DNA from: Ornithinimicrobium ciconiae
GTDB taxonomy: Bacteria; Actinomycetota; Actinomycetes; Actinomycetales; Dermatophilaceae
NCBI RefSeq assembly: GCF_007197575.1
Contig: NZ_CP041616.1
Coordinates: 2,108,001 to 2,172,000 of the forward strand
Length of the DNA: 64,000 nucleotides
Reading direction: 5' to 3'
Positions within the stretch are counted from its first letter, which is position 1. Each line of letters starts with the position of its first letter. Shown piece after piece: positions 14,381 through 23,180 of the stretch. Made by a program: the position numbers and the translations under genes. The notes beneath the pieces are model-generated. The model had not been told where the DNA came from. It saw nothing but the letters and a program-made list of their open reading frames with translations, and ran no database searches.

Positions 14381-17300
14381 ATGACGATGACGCTGCACAA
14401 GCTGTCTGCGGGGTCGGGGTACGAGTACCTGACCCGGCAGGTCGCGGCGGGGGACGACACCGAGATCGGTCGCCGCGGGCTGGAGGACTACTACGCGGCC
14501 AAGGGTGAGTCGCCCGGTCGCTGGCTTGGTTCCGGCCTGGTCGGGATCGACGGGCTCCGGTCCGGTGACCGCGTCACCTCGGAGCAGATGCGCAACCTGT
14601 TCGGCGCGGGCCGTCATCCGTTGACGGGTGGGGCGCTGGGTGCGGCCTACCGGGTATACGGCAGCGACGGCGTCGGCGGGTTCAACGCGGAGGTCGCCCG
14701 CCGGCTGGAGGCACGAGCTGACGGCTCGACCGAGCCCGCGAAGCGACAGACCGAGGCCGCCGCCACGCGCAGCGAGGTGGCACGGGAGTACTTCATCCGC
14801 GAGCAGGGGAGGGAGCCGCGTAATGCTCGGGAGCTGGCCTCCGCGGTGGCTCGGTACTCGCGGCCGCAGCGGACGGCAGTGGCCGGGTATGACCTGACGT
14901 TCAGCCCCGTGAAGTCGGTGTCGACGCTGTGGGCCATCGCCCCGCCAGAGATCGCCCAGGCGGTCGCGGAGGCGCACGATGCCGCGGTGCAGGATGCGCT
15001 GGCCTTCCTCGAGCGCCAGGTGCTGTACACGCGGGAGGGTAAGAGTGGGGCACGTCAGGTCGAGACCAGGGGGCTCATCGCGGCAGCCTTCACCCACCGC
15101 GACTCCCGGGACGGCGATCCCGACCTGCATACCCACGTCGCGGTCGCCAACAAGGTGCAGACCGTCGAAGGCAAGTGGCTGTCGATCTACGGGCGGGTGC
15201 TGCACCAGCATGTCGTCGCCGCGTCGGAGGCCTACAACACAGCCATCGAGTCTCACCTGCGTGCTTCCCTCGGCATCCGCTTCATCGAACGGCCTGGCGG
15301 GACCGGGGACAGGCGACCGGTCCGTGAGATTGAGGGTGTTGACCGCACGCTGTGCGAGCTCTGGTCCCGACGCCGGAGTGACATCACCGCCCGGCAAGAG
15401 GAGCTGTCCCGGGAGTTCCAGGAGGCGCACGGTCGACCGCCGACACCGGTGGAGCAGATCGCCCTGGCTCAGCGGGCCAACCTCGAGACCCGAGCGGCCA
15501 AGCACGAGCCGCGATCTCTGGCAGCCCAACGCGACACGTGGTGGGCCGAGGCGGTCGGGGTGCTCGGGTCGGAGGGGATCCAGCAGATGGTGACGACAGT
15601 GCTGCGGCAGGAGGGACGCCCGGCGTATGACGTGTCCGAGGAGTGGGTTCACGAGGCGGCACAGCGGGTGGTCGCCGAGGTCGAGGCGCGGCGGGCCACC
15701 TGGCAGGTCTGGCACTTGCAGGCCGAGGCGCAGCGCCAGGTCCGCGGCCTGGGCCTGCACCCAAGCCTGGTCGCTGATGTCGTCGGGCGGGTCATCGACG
15801 CGGCGACGGTCGCGCGCTCGGTCAACCTCACTCCCGAACTCGACCCCATCCCCGAGCCGGGAGGCCTGCGTCGAAGCGACGGCACCAGCGTCTACCGCCA
15901 TACCGGCAGCGACCACTACACCAGCCTCCGGGTCCTGGAGGCCGAGCAGCGGATCACCTCGGCAGCCGCCCGGGCCGACGGTGCTGCACTCGCCCGTGAG
16001 GACGCTCAGCTCGCGGTGCTCGAGGCCTCCCTGCAGGGGAGAAACCTCAACCGAGGACAGGCGGACCTGGTCCTGGCGCTGGCCTCCAGCGGTCGCCGGG
16101 TGCAGCTTGTCCTGGCACCGGCAGGTTCCGGCAAGACCACAGCCGTGCGGGTCCTCGCTGACGCGTGGCGCGGCCACGTCGGTCCGGTGATCGGACTCGC
16201 GCCCTCCGCGGCCGCCGCGACCGTGCTCGCCGGAGCGACCGGCATACCGTCCGAGACGCTGGCCAAGCTGGTCCACGACCTCGACCACGGACGCCGGTCC
16301 TGGCTGGACGAGGCGATCGGCCCCGACTCCCTCGTCGTGGTCGACGAGGCGGGTATGGCGGACACGCTCACCCTTGACCGCGTGATCACGCACGTCCTGG
16401 CCCGGGGCGCCTCGATCCGTCTCATCGGCGACGACCAGCAGCTCGCCGCCGTCGGCGCCGGCGGAGTGCTGCGTGACATCGCCACCACCCACGGTGCCGT
16501 GCGTCTGACTGAGGTGGTCCGGTTCTCCGACCCCGCCGAGGCCGAGGCGACCCTGACGTTGCGGGCCGGGGACCCCTCGGCACTCGGTTTCTACCTAGAC
16601 CGGGGCCGGGTGCACGTCGGGGACATGGCCACCTCCGTCGAGGCCGTCTTCGCCGCCTGGTCCCGGGACCGTGCGAGTGGGCGGGACTGCCTCATGCTCG
16701 CACCGACCCGCGAGCTCGTTGCCAGCCTCAACACCCGCGCGCGAGCGGCTCGGCTGGGTAGCACCACCCCTGGTCGCGAGGTGATCCTCGCCGACGGCAC
16801 TCACGCCTCCGCCGGGGACGTCGTCGTCACCCGGCGCAACGACCGACGGCTGGGCGTCGGCAGCACCGACTGGGTCAAGAACGGTGACCGGTGGACCGTC
16901 ACCGCCGTCGAAGGACGAGCCCTGCGCGTCCGTCACCTCACCTCAGGGCTGCGGACCACGCTGCCGGCGGGCTACGTCGCCGAGCACGTCGAGCTCGGGT
17001 ATGCCGCGACCGTCCACGGGGCGCAGGGGGTCACCGCCGACACCATCCACGGCATCGTCACCGGCCAGGAGTCCCGGCAGCTGCTCTACACCATGCTCAC
17101 CCGCGGCCGGCACGAGAACCACGTGCACGTCGTGTCCGCCGCTGACACGGACGGGCACACCCTGCCGCTGATCGAGACGACCAGCCCGGCCACCGCGACC
17201 GAGACCGAGACCCTGCAGGGCGTGCTCGCACGTGACGGTGCGGCGGTCTCGGCGACCAGCGAGAAGGCACGAGCAGCTGACCCGACCCTGCTGCTTCACG

Positions 17301-18205
17301 ATGCGACAGTCAGGTACGAGGACGCTCTCCTGGCCGGCGCCGAGAGGCTCCTGGGCCCCGGCTGGGGTGATGGCATCGAGGCTGCTGCCGAGGCTCTGGT
17401 CCCAGGCCTCACGCACGCCTCGGCCTGGCCCAGCCTGCGTGCCCACCTGACCCTCACCCAGGCCGATGGGCGCGACGCCGTCGAGGCGCTCGCCGACGCG
17501 TCCTCCTACCGGGGGCTCGGCGACGCGGACAACCCTGCCGCCGTCCTGCTCTGGCGTCTGGACCGCGCACCGGCAGGCGGTCCCCTCCCGTGGCTGCCCG
17601 CCATCCCCAAGCGGCTAGCCGCCGATCCCGTCTGGGCCGGCTACCTCACCGCCCGCGGAGAACGGGTGCGGGCGCTGGCCGCCCAGGTGCGTCAGGGAGC
17701 CACCATCGAGCAGCCGTGGGCCGCGCCCCTCGCCGACCACATCGCCCCTGAGCTCCTCGCGGACCTCAGCGTGTGGCGGGCCGCTCGAGGGGTCGACCAC
17801 AGTGACCTGCGCCCGGTGGGGGCGCCGGATGCCGGGGGAGTGGCTGGCCGTTACGCACGTGGCCTCCTCTGCCGAGTCAGTGGTCACATGCCCAACGCCA
17901 TCCGGCACTGGGAGCGCCTAATCGTCGAGCACGTCGGACACCGCGACTGGTTCACGACGCAGATGGCCGAGCGTCTCGACCGACTGCACAGGGCCGGCGT
18001 CGACGTACCCGACCGGCTGGAGCAGGCCGCGACCGAAGGTCCGCTTCCGGACGACGAGGCGACCGCGTCACTGTGGTGGCGCATGATCGACCCCCAGCAG
18101 CGGACTGCGTCGACCTCTCCGCCCCAGATCGAGCCGAAGCGGATGCGGCCAGAGCGTCGCTGCCCTGCTCCGCCTGGCCCCGCCCCCGACGGTCCCAGCC
18201 GCTGA
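14381..18205 (+). CDS. traA: MobF relaxase-helicase (TraA/TrwC type)
   Basis: This 1274-aa protein nicks and unwinds element DNA for conjugative transfer. The N-terminal relaxase domain has a Tyr-containing start (SGYEYLTRQVA) and the three-histidine site in FTHRDSRDGDPDLHTHVAVA (about residues 238-251). A RecD-like helicase follows, with Walker A APAGSGKT near 578, Walker B VVDEAGM near 652, IGDDQQLAAVGAG, and the UvrD-C-like ATVHGAQGVTAD and LLYTMLTRGRHEN near 875-905. The start is ATG 14381 or 14387, both after a G6 run at 14374-14379; a longer frame to 14246 lacks similarity. It is the only recognised transfer gene, so mobilization probably uses another element's secretion system. Confidence 0.93.
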   Translation: MTMTLHKLSAGSGYEYLTRQVAAGDDTEIGRRGLEDYYAAKGESPGRWLGSGLVGIDGLRSGDRVTSEQMRNLFGAGRHPLTGGALGAAYRVYGSDGVGGFNAEVARRLEARADGSTEPAKRQTEAAATRSEVAREYFIREQGREPRNARELASAVARYSRPQRTAVAGYDLTFSPVKSVSTLWAIAPPEIAQAVAEAHDAAVQDALAFLERQVLYTREGKSGARQVETRGLIAAAFTHRDSRDGDPDLHTHVAVANKVQTVEGKWLSIYGRVLHQHVVAASEAYNTAIESHLRASLGIRFIERPGGTGDRRPVREIEGVDRTLCELWSRRRSDITARQEELSREFQEAHGRPPTPVEQIALAQRANLETRAAKHEPRSLAAQRDTWWAEAVGVLGSEGIQQMVTTVLRQEGRPAYDVSEEWVHEAAQRVVAEVEARRATWQVWHLQAEAQRQVRGLGLHPSLVADVVGRVIDAATVARSVNLTPELDPIPEPGGLRRSDGTSVYRHTGSDHYTSLRVLEAEQRITSAAARADGAALAREDAQLAVLEASLQGRNLNRGQADLVLALASSGRRVQLVLAPAGSGKTTAVRVLADAWRGHVGPVIGLAPSAAAATVLAGATGIPSETLAKLVHDLDHGRRSWLDEAIGPDSLVVVDEAGMADTLTLDRVITHVLARGASIRLIGDDQQLAAVGAGGVLRDIATTHGAVRLTEVVRFSDPAEAEATLTLRAGDPSALGFYLDRGRVHVGDMATSVEAVFAAWSRDRASGRDCLMLAPTRELVASLNTRARAARLGSTTPGREVILADGTHASAGDVVVTRRNDRRLGVGSTDWVKNGDRWTVTAVEGRALRVRHLTSGLRTTLPAGYVAEHVELGYAATVHGAQGVTADTIHGIVTGQESRQLLYTMLTRGRHENHVHVVSAADTDGHTLPLIETTSPATATETETLQGVLARDGAAVSATSEKARAADPTLLLHDATVRYEDALLAGAERLLGPGWGDGIEAAAEALVPGLTHASAWPSLRAHLTLTQADGRDAVEALADASSYRGLGDADNPAAVLLWRLDRAPAGGPLPWLPAIPKRLAADPVWAGYLTARGERVRALAAQVRQGATIEQPWAAPLADHIAPELLADLSVWRAARGVDHSDLRPVGAPDAGGVAGRYARGLLCRVSGHMPNAIRHWERLIVEHVGHRDWFTTQMAERLDRLHRAGVDVPDRLEQAATEGPLPDDEATASLWWRMIDPQQRTASTSPPQIEPKRMRPERRCPAPPGPAPDGPSR

Positions 18206-18394
18206 GACCCCCAGTGTCAGTGGGGAACGATTGAAGACTTGCTGCGCGGAACGCGGTGGAATGGGCTACCTCTGTAACGCCGGAGTGCAGGACGAGGAAG
18301 CCTATGTGGGCCCATGAAAATCCGCGGCCGAGATGATGGCGGTGACCGCGGTGCAGGAGTAGCGTTGCCTTCGCTACTGCCACTGGAGGTCAAG

Positions 18395-18610
18395 ATGCAG
18401 ATCAATCCCGAGCCCCAACGGCCTGAACCTCCCCAGCCACCGGGACCAGCGTGGCAGCCCAGTATTGGTGGCTCGCTCTGCCCCGAGCGGCACTATGTTC
18501 GATTCGAGGGCAAGTTCTGTCCAACCTGTGGTGCGGGGCCAGTGCCGGGATTCGTGGACTGGGAAAGCCGGGATAGGACCGCGCGACTCGGTGCGCAAGG
18601 CGGGTTCTGA
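18395..18610 (+). CDS. Small zinc-ribbon protein
   Basis: This 71-aa protein has a proline-rich N-terminus (QPEPPQPPGPAW-like) and a probable zinc site formed by LCPERHYVRFEGKFCPTCGAG, where one Cys, a His and a CxxC pair are available. GGAGGT lies 6 bases before ATG 18395, which decides the start. Its TGA overlaps the ATG of the next gene (TGATG), so the two are translationally coupled. Position 190 bp after the relaxase suggests an accessory role in transfer, but nothing in the sequence proves it. Confidence 0.6.
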   Translation: MQINPEPQRPEPPQPPGPAWQPSIGGSLCPERHYVRFEGKFCPTCGAGPVPGFVDWESRDRTARLGAQGGF

Positions 18611-18834
18611 TGCCCATCCCGGCAGTGGTTGTTGCAGTGGCTGGAGCCATCGCAGTGGAGTTAGCAGCAGAGGGCGGCGTATGGGTCGTGAAACGTGCGT
18701 GGGATTCTGCCACCCGTCGCCCTTTGCCGAACCTTCAACGCCCACCTCGCCTCTACGACGAGCGCTCAGGCATGTCTTTCATCCTGCAGAACGACGGGAA
18801 CTACCGCGTCGTAGACGGTGAAAGACAGTTCTGA
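18610..18834 (+). CDS. Small protein with N-terminal hydrophobic segment
   Basis: This 74-aa product starts with a hydrophobic stretch (AVVVAVAGAIAVELAA) that could be a membrane anchor or short signal anchor, then a basic linker (KRAWDSATRRPLPN) and a small strand-rich C-terminus (SFILQNDGNYRVVDGE). It is coupled by a TGATG overlap to the zinc-ribbon gene. Not recognised; function unknown. Confidence 0.5.
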   Translation: MPIPAVVVAVAGAIAVELAAEGGVWVVKRAWDSATRRPLPNLQRPPRLYDERSGMSFILQNDGNYRVVDGERQF

Positions 18835-19317
18835 GACGGGATCTCGAAGAACACTGATCGGGTCTTAAAGCAAGATCGGACGACAACGAACAAGCCGACG
18901 ATGTCGAGTGCTGCCCTGTAGTGAAAGCTGTTGTCTTCCGGGAAGGTCTGCCCGTTGAGCTACTTGGCAGAATCGGCCGAGCTTCCGGCGGTGCGTAGTG
19001 GTCGAACGCGGCGGAAGGACGCTCCTATGCAACGTCCGACGCGCCGCAGAACAGTGCGTTCACGTGGCTCGAGGCGCGCTCAACCGGGCCGGCTGTCAGG
19101 GCTCGGGCGCCTCGGGCCGGTGTGTTCGTCTGGATTCGCGGCGGCGTAGGCCGTGCGACCGCCCCAGCGCGCTTCGAACCCGGAGACCAGCTCCTGTCCT
19201 TCCTCCAAGACCTCTGATTACGTGCAGCGATCGCGACCCTGCTGGCCCGTTGGGCCACCAGCACGCAGCACGTTGTCGACCTCACCCAGCCGAACTGCAC
19301 ATAACCGCGGGCTGAAT
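18835..19317. other. Non-coding stretch between transfer region and IS remnant
   Basis: No supported gene. A short plus-strand segment ending at about 19218 reads RFEPGDQLLSFLQDL then stop, like the C-terminal tail of some DNA-processing protein, but it is too short to assign. The right part is probably debris from the event that truncated the IS3 element at 19318. Confidence 0.3.
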
Positions 19318-19764
19318 CTAATAGGTGAAGTCGACCACCCAAAGCTCGTTCGGTCGGGTCGCGGTGAAGTTCCGTTTGACCAGGTCAGCTGGGCGCGCAG
19401 CGCTGTCGCTAGGTGGGATTGTGGTCCGGACCCGTCGATCGCGTCGAACTCCTTGCATCCCAGCGGTTCTCATCAACCGCTCGATGGTGCACCGCGCGAC
19501 CGGGGACCCGGCCACAGTGACGCCCTCGCGGCGCAACTGGTGGTAGAACTTCCGCGACCCGTACAACCCGCCCCGGGAGGCCTTGTGGACCCGGCACACC
19601 TCGTCCAGGACCAGCTCGTCACGGGCCGCGCGTGCCGAGCGGCCACGAGACCGGGCGGCGTAGTAGGTGCTCGGGGCGATCGGGCAGCCGTGCTCGGTGA
19701 GCACCCTGCAGATCGGCACGACCCCGAACCTCTCGTGGTGGGCGTCGATGAACGCGGTCACCAC
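19318..19764 (-). pseudogene. IS3-family OrfB, 3'-truncated
   Basis: The frame encodes the N-terminal third of an IS3-type OrfB: FIDAHHERFGVVPICRVLTE, then SRGGLYGSRKFYHQLRREG, CTIERLMRTAGMQGVRR, and the first catalytic Asp in RPNELWVVDFTY. It stops immediately after this motif, so the second Asp and the Glu are missing and the element is dead. It belongs to a different IS3 subgroup from the complete copy at 3746-5019. Confidence 0.88.
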
Positions 19765-20084
19765 GGCAGTCGCGGGTCGAGCTCCCGCGCGAAGAAAGAC
19801 GATGCCGCCAACAGAATCTCGTTGGCGCGCTTGAGCTCGCGAACCTCGGCCTGCAACGCCTTGATCGAGGCCGCGTCCTGCGTCGTCGTCCCGGGCCGGC
19901 GACCCTCATCGATCTCCGCCCGGCGGATCCAACCGCGCAACGTGTCGGGCACGACCCCGACCTTCGGGCCAATACGCCTGACTGCCGCGTTCATCGACAG
20001 CGAGGGATCCTCACTCATCGCCTCCGCGACCAACCGCTGCGCCCGATCACGCAGCTCCTGGGGGTACTTCCTCGGTGCTGGCAT
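19758..20084 (-). CDS. IS3-family OrfA (remnant element)
   Basis: From ATG 20084 the 108-aa protein reads MPAPRKYPQELRDRAQRLV, then a helix-turn-helix with GPKVGVVPDTLRGWIRRAE and a leucine-zipper-like stretch (IKALQAEVRELKRANEILL), the standard OrfA layout. It overlaps the truncated orfB by 7 bases. Without an intact OrfB it can at most bind the IS ends. Confidence 0.85.
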   Translation of the reverse strand: MPAPRKYPQELRDRAQRLVAEAMSEDPSLSMNAAVRRIGPKVGVVPDTLRGWIRRAEIDEGRRPGTTTQDAASIKALQAEVRELKRANEILLAASSFFARELDPRLPW

Positions 20085-20104
20085 AACTCCACCCTTCCGT
20101 GGAA

Positions 20105-20566
20105 TCAGACCGTCCACCAGACCCGGGGCGATTCAGTGATCGTCTGAGCGACTTGGAGGAAACGAATCAGCTCCAACCGGTCCAAGCCGAAGGTCCACCG
20201 GGACTCGTCCCGGTGGACCTTCGGGAGCCGGGCATACACGGCCGGATCGGCCGGGATGATGCCGTCAATGTGCGCGAACCGGAAGTACCCCCTAACGGCG
20301 TGCATCATCGTGTTCACCGAGGAGTCCATCAGGCCGGCATCTCCGAGTTCGCGGATGTAGAGCTCAACGTGCGCTCGCTGGATCCCGACCAGTGGGTCCA
20401 GCCCGTTGGCCGTGCACCAGGCGAACCAGCGCCCCAGTTGAGTCCGATACAGGGCGTGGGTGGCTCCGGAGTAGCGAGCCAAGAACGAGACCGCCGCGAG
20501 CTGCGCGGAGCTCATCGAGGACGGCTGGAACGGCAGCACCTTCGTGGAACTGTTTGTCGTGGACAT
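20105..20566 (-). pseudogene. Tyrosine recombinase, N-terminal part only
   Basis: The 153-aa frame has the SAM-like core-binding domain of a site-specific recombinase (SFLARYSGATHALYRTQLGR, then GIQRAHVELYIRELGDAGL and MHAVRGYFRFAHIDG) and the start of the next segment (GLDRLELIRFLQVAQT). It ends at the boundary of the adjacent IS3 remnant, before the catalytic domain, so R, H-x-x-R and Tyr are absent. It is most likely a gene cut by that IS. Confidence 0.8.
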
Positions 20567-20842
20567 GATCGCCTCCTGCGGCGACCTGGCTACAGGCCCC
20601 AGTCGATGCCCGCCGCAAGCGCGACGAGGCTCTGCAACCTCCGACGCTACGCCGACTCAACACCGCGTCCGGTCGCGGCGATGTGACGCATCTCAGGGGC
20701 CAGCGCAGACAAGGGCGTGTTTCGCGTCGCCGAGGTCACCTCTGGAGAGGTCTACCTTGTGGGCGGTGTGTGAGAACTCCGATCATCGGAAGGCCTCGGC
20801 CCTCACCCCGTCAGCGACGCGCCGACCCAAGCGCGCCGCCAC

Positions 20843-20848
20843 TACACT
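20843..20848 (+). promoter_or_regulatory. -10 element of the lipoprotein gene
   Basis: TACACT lies 7 bases before the GTG at 20856 (10 before ATG 20859), and no ribosome-binding site is present, so the transcript is probably leaderless. Confidence 0.45.
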
Positions 20849-20855
20849 CTCGTTT

Positions 20856-22169
20856 GTGATGATCCGCTATGGTTCCCGCATGAACTCGGGAAGGCGCGGA
20901 CCAGTGGCGGCGTGGACCTACGCCGCGACTTCCATCCTGTTAACGGGGGTCTTGGCTGGCTGCGCGTCAACCGCGAAGCCAGACAGGCCTCAAGGTGATT
21001 ACCGAGATGCCCAGCCGACTGCGGCTGTCCAGGAAGTTCAAGAGGTCCCCGATGACTACGGGCCTGACCACTATGGCCTGGGTCCCGGTGGGCAGGCCGC
21101 GGGGGACAATTCCCATTATGGTGTGGGTGCGGATGTGCAAGTTGTTGGCGACGGACCTGGTGATGGTGTGGTTCCTCGGGGCGCCACGAGCCGAACCCAC
21201 CCAGCGAGCTTTAATCAATGGTTGGAATACAGTTACAGCCCGGAGTACACCGATTCTCGACTGCATGTTCGCCTTGGCTTACCCAAGGTCGCAAGTCCGG
21301 GAACAGCCGAGACCATGGGTCTTTTCGCCCCGGACGGTTATCATGTCGTTCACATTCCCGTAGAGCTGTCCATCAATGACTCTTCTGGTTGGCTTCGTCG
21401 GGAGATTGGCGACGACAGGCTGGCTCAATGGGTCCACGTTTCCTACCTGTCTTCATCGTCCGCCGACATGTCCTCTGAAGTAGTCCTGGAAGATCAGACT
21501 GCTCTGTCAAGCATCACTGCCTCCGACTTGGGGGACGGGACTGTGACTGCTGGTCACTACGTGATGGTTGTGCCCAACGATACGGACGGGACTACTGGAA
21601 TCTGGCGCATCGACTCCTTTAGCCAGACGCATTGGGTGCATGCTGGAGATGTACAGGCAGAGGATGAGCAAGCGAAAACCCAAAGTGACGACTCCTTGTG
21701 CTACGACACTATCGGCAAAGAGAATCTTGCCGCGATCCTTGGCGCAAGCGATCCGACAGAGATCCTTGGCCAGGGGGGCGACCCGGAGTGGGAGGACGGA
21801 GAGCTTGGATGTTACTTCTTTGTGGAACGCGACCGCGGCGCGCCGCGCATTCACATCGATTACGGATTCAAGGCAGGCATTTCTCTTCCGTCTGGTTGCA
21901 CGGATCGACCGCTCGAAACGGATGGTGTTGGCTCACAGGAGGGTGTGATCGACGGACTGAGATACTCAGGCTTTGATGGTGGCGACAGGGGAGCCACTGG
22001 CTATTGGGCTCAGGAGTGTAACCGTCCTGAAGGTGAGCCACGATTTGCCGTAATGATTGTCGGACCATTTGGGGGTGCCTACGATGTGGAGACAGGCCTA
22101 AGGGTGCTGCGGGACGCTCTTAATCACCGGCAGGAGTGGGACTCCCTGTTTGCCTCACTCAGAGGTTAG
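20856..22169 (+). CDS. Secreted lipoprotein of unknown function
   Basis: The protein of about 437 aa starts with a basic n-region and a hydrophobic stretch ending in a lipobox, TGVLAGCAS, with the lipidated Cys at about residue 36. An acidic, Gly- and Tyr-rich linker (DDYGPDHYGLGPGGQ) follows, then a larger folded part with GHYVMVVPNDTDGTTGIWRI and a Cys-containing C-terminal domain (SLCYDTIGKENLAAIL ... GELGCYFFVERD ... YWAQECNRP). The C-terminal part resembles the DUF3558-like pattern of actinobacterial lipoproteins, but weakly. Base composition is visibly less GC-rich than the chromosome half. It is intact while surrounded by broken insertion sequences. Confidence 0.8.
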   Translation: MMIRYGSRMNSGRRGPVAAWTYAATSILLTGVLAGCASTAKPDRPQGDYRDAQPTAAVQEVQEVPDDYGPDHYGLGPGGQAAGDNSHYGVGADVQVVGDGPGDGVVPRGATSRTHPASFNQWLEYSYSPEYTDSRLHVRLGLPKVASPGTAETMGLFAPDGYHVVHIPVELSINDSSGWLRREIGDDRLAQWVHVSYLSSSSADMSSEVVLEDQTALSSITASDLGDGTVTAGHYVMVVPNDTDGTTGIWRIDSFSQTHWVHAGDVQAEDEQAKTQSDDSLCYDTIGKENLAAILGASDPTEILGQGGDPEWEDGELGCYFFVERDRGAPRIHIDYGFKAGISLPSGCTDRPLETDGVGSQEGVIDGLRYSGFDGGDRGATGYWAQECNRPEGEPRFAVMIVGPFGGAYDVETGLRVLRDALNHRQEWDSLFASLRG

Positions 22170-22715
22170 CTAGCAAGTCCACCGGTCGGGCTGGGACGCA
22201 ACATTTGACTCGGTCGTGATCTAGTCTCAATCCTTCACCGGTCTCCGTTGGCCGGTGTCGCCGAGGGGTTGGTTGGACGCGGGTCCGGGAGGGCACCGCG
22301 GGGCGTCACGTCAATCCAGCGCAGCCGGGCTCGCACCCGCACACCGGCACTTCGGATCAGCCACTTCCCGTGCCCGCACCCACGACACTACCGCCATCCC
22401 GGGCCCGGCTCCCCGGGCCACGCGCCGGAGCCGTCAAGGTGCAGCGCCCCACCGGACGAACGACCTAATGGGCGTGTGAGCCGGCCACCACTTCGAACGA
22501 CATGGGCCCTTGAGCCCCTCGTCAAGACGTGAGGGCCCGCTCACTGCACGTCACGCTTAAGGGCGACCCACCGAGCCAGCTCCCGAGCGCGGAGTGGCAT
22601 GACGCCGGTAAAGATGTTCGTGATCCGAGCCACCTGCGGGATCAGACCCCTCGCCCTAACCGGAGCCATCGAGGCTCCCACCGGGAACGGGGCCCCACGG
22701 GTCGCTGAGGTCACG
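22170..22715. other. Non-coding stretch left of the IS21 element
   Basis: Nothing convincing is encoded. A minus-strand stretch around 22550-22670 reads open for about 40 codons and ends at a TGA, but has no recognisable product. Confidence 0.3.
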
Positions 22716-23180
22716 TGTCAAGGGACAGTGGGACTTCCCTGTAGGCGGACAGTAGATCTCCGTGGTGGCGGACAGTTCATCTCCCTGTCCGCGGTCGGCT
22801 GATCTCCCGGTGGGTTTAGGTCAAGGGGATCACCCCTCGTCCGGTGGTGGCCTCGGCCAGGCGGAGGGAGGTGCCCTCGGTGATGATGACGTGGGCGTGG
22901 TGTAGCAGCCTGTCGACGGCGGCGGTGGCCAGGGTTTTGGGCATGATCGTGTCGTACCCGGAGGGGTGCAGGTTGCTGGTGACGGCAAGGGATCGGCGTT
23001 CGTAGGTGGCGTCCACGAGCCGGTAGAACGCTTCGGCAGCGGCTTGCCCGGAGGGCAGCATCCCGATGTCGTCGACGACGATCAGCTCGGCGCGGGTGAT
23101 GCGGGCCAGGACCTTGCTGATGGAGCCATCGACCGCGGCCCGCCCGATGGCGGCGGTGAGGGATTCCAGGGTGAACCAGG

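Noticed and set aside
14237..16492. A 751-codon open frame on the minus strand opposite traA
   Set aside because: It lies wholly antisense to the well-supported relaxase domain, has low-complexity Gly/Arg/Leu composition and no recognisable domain. High GC keeps antisense frames open.
19150..19310. Plus-strand tail RFEPGDQLLSFLQDL and the following open codons
   Set aside because: Too short to assign and no upstream coding in frame; probably chance or remnant.
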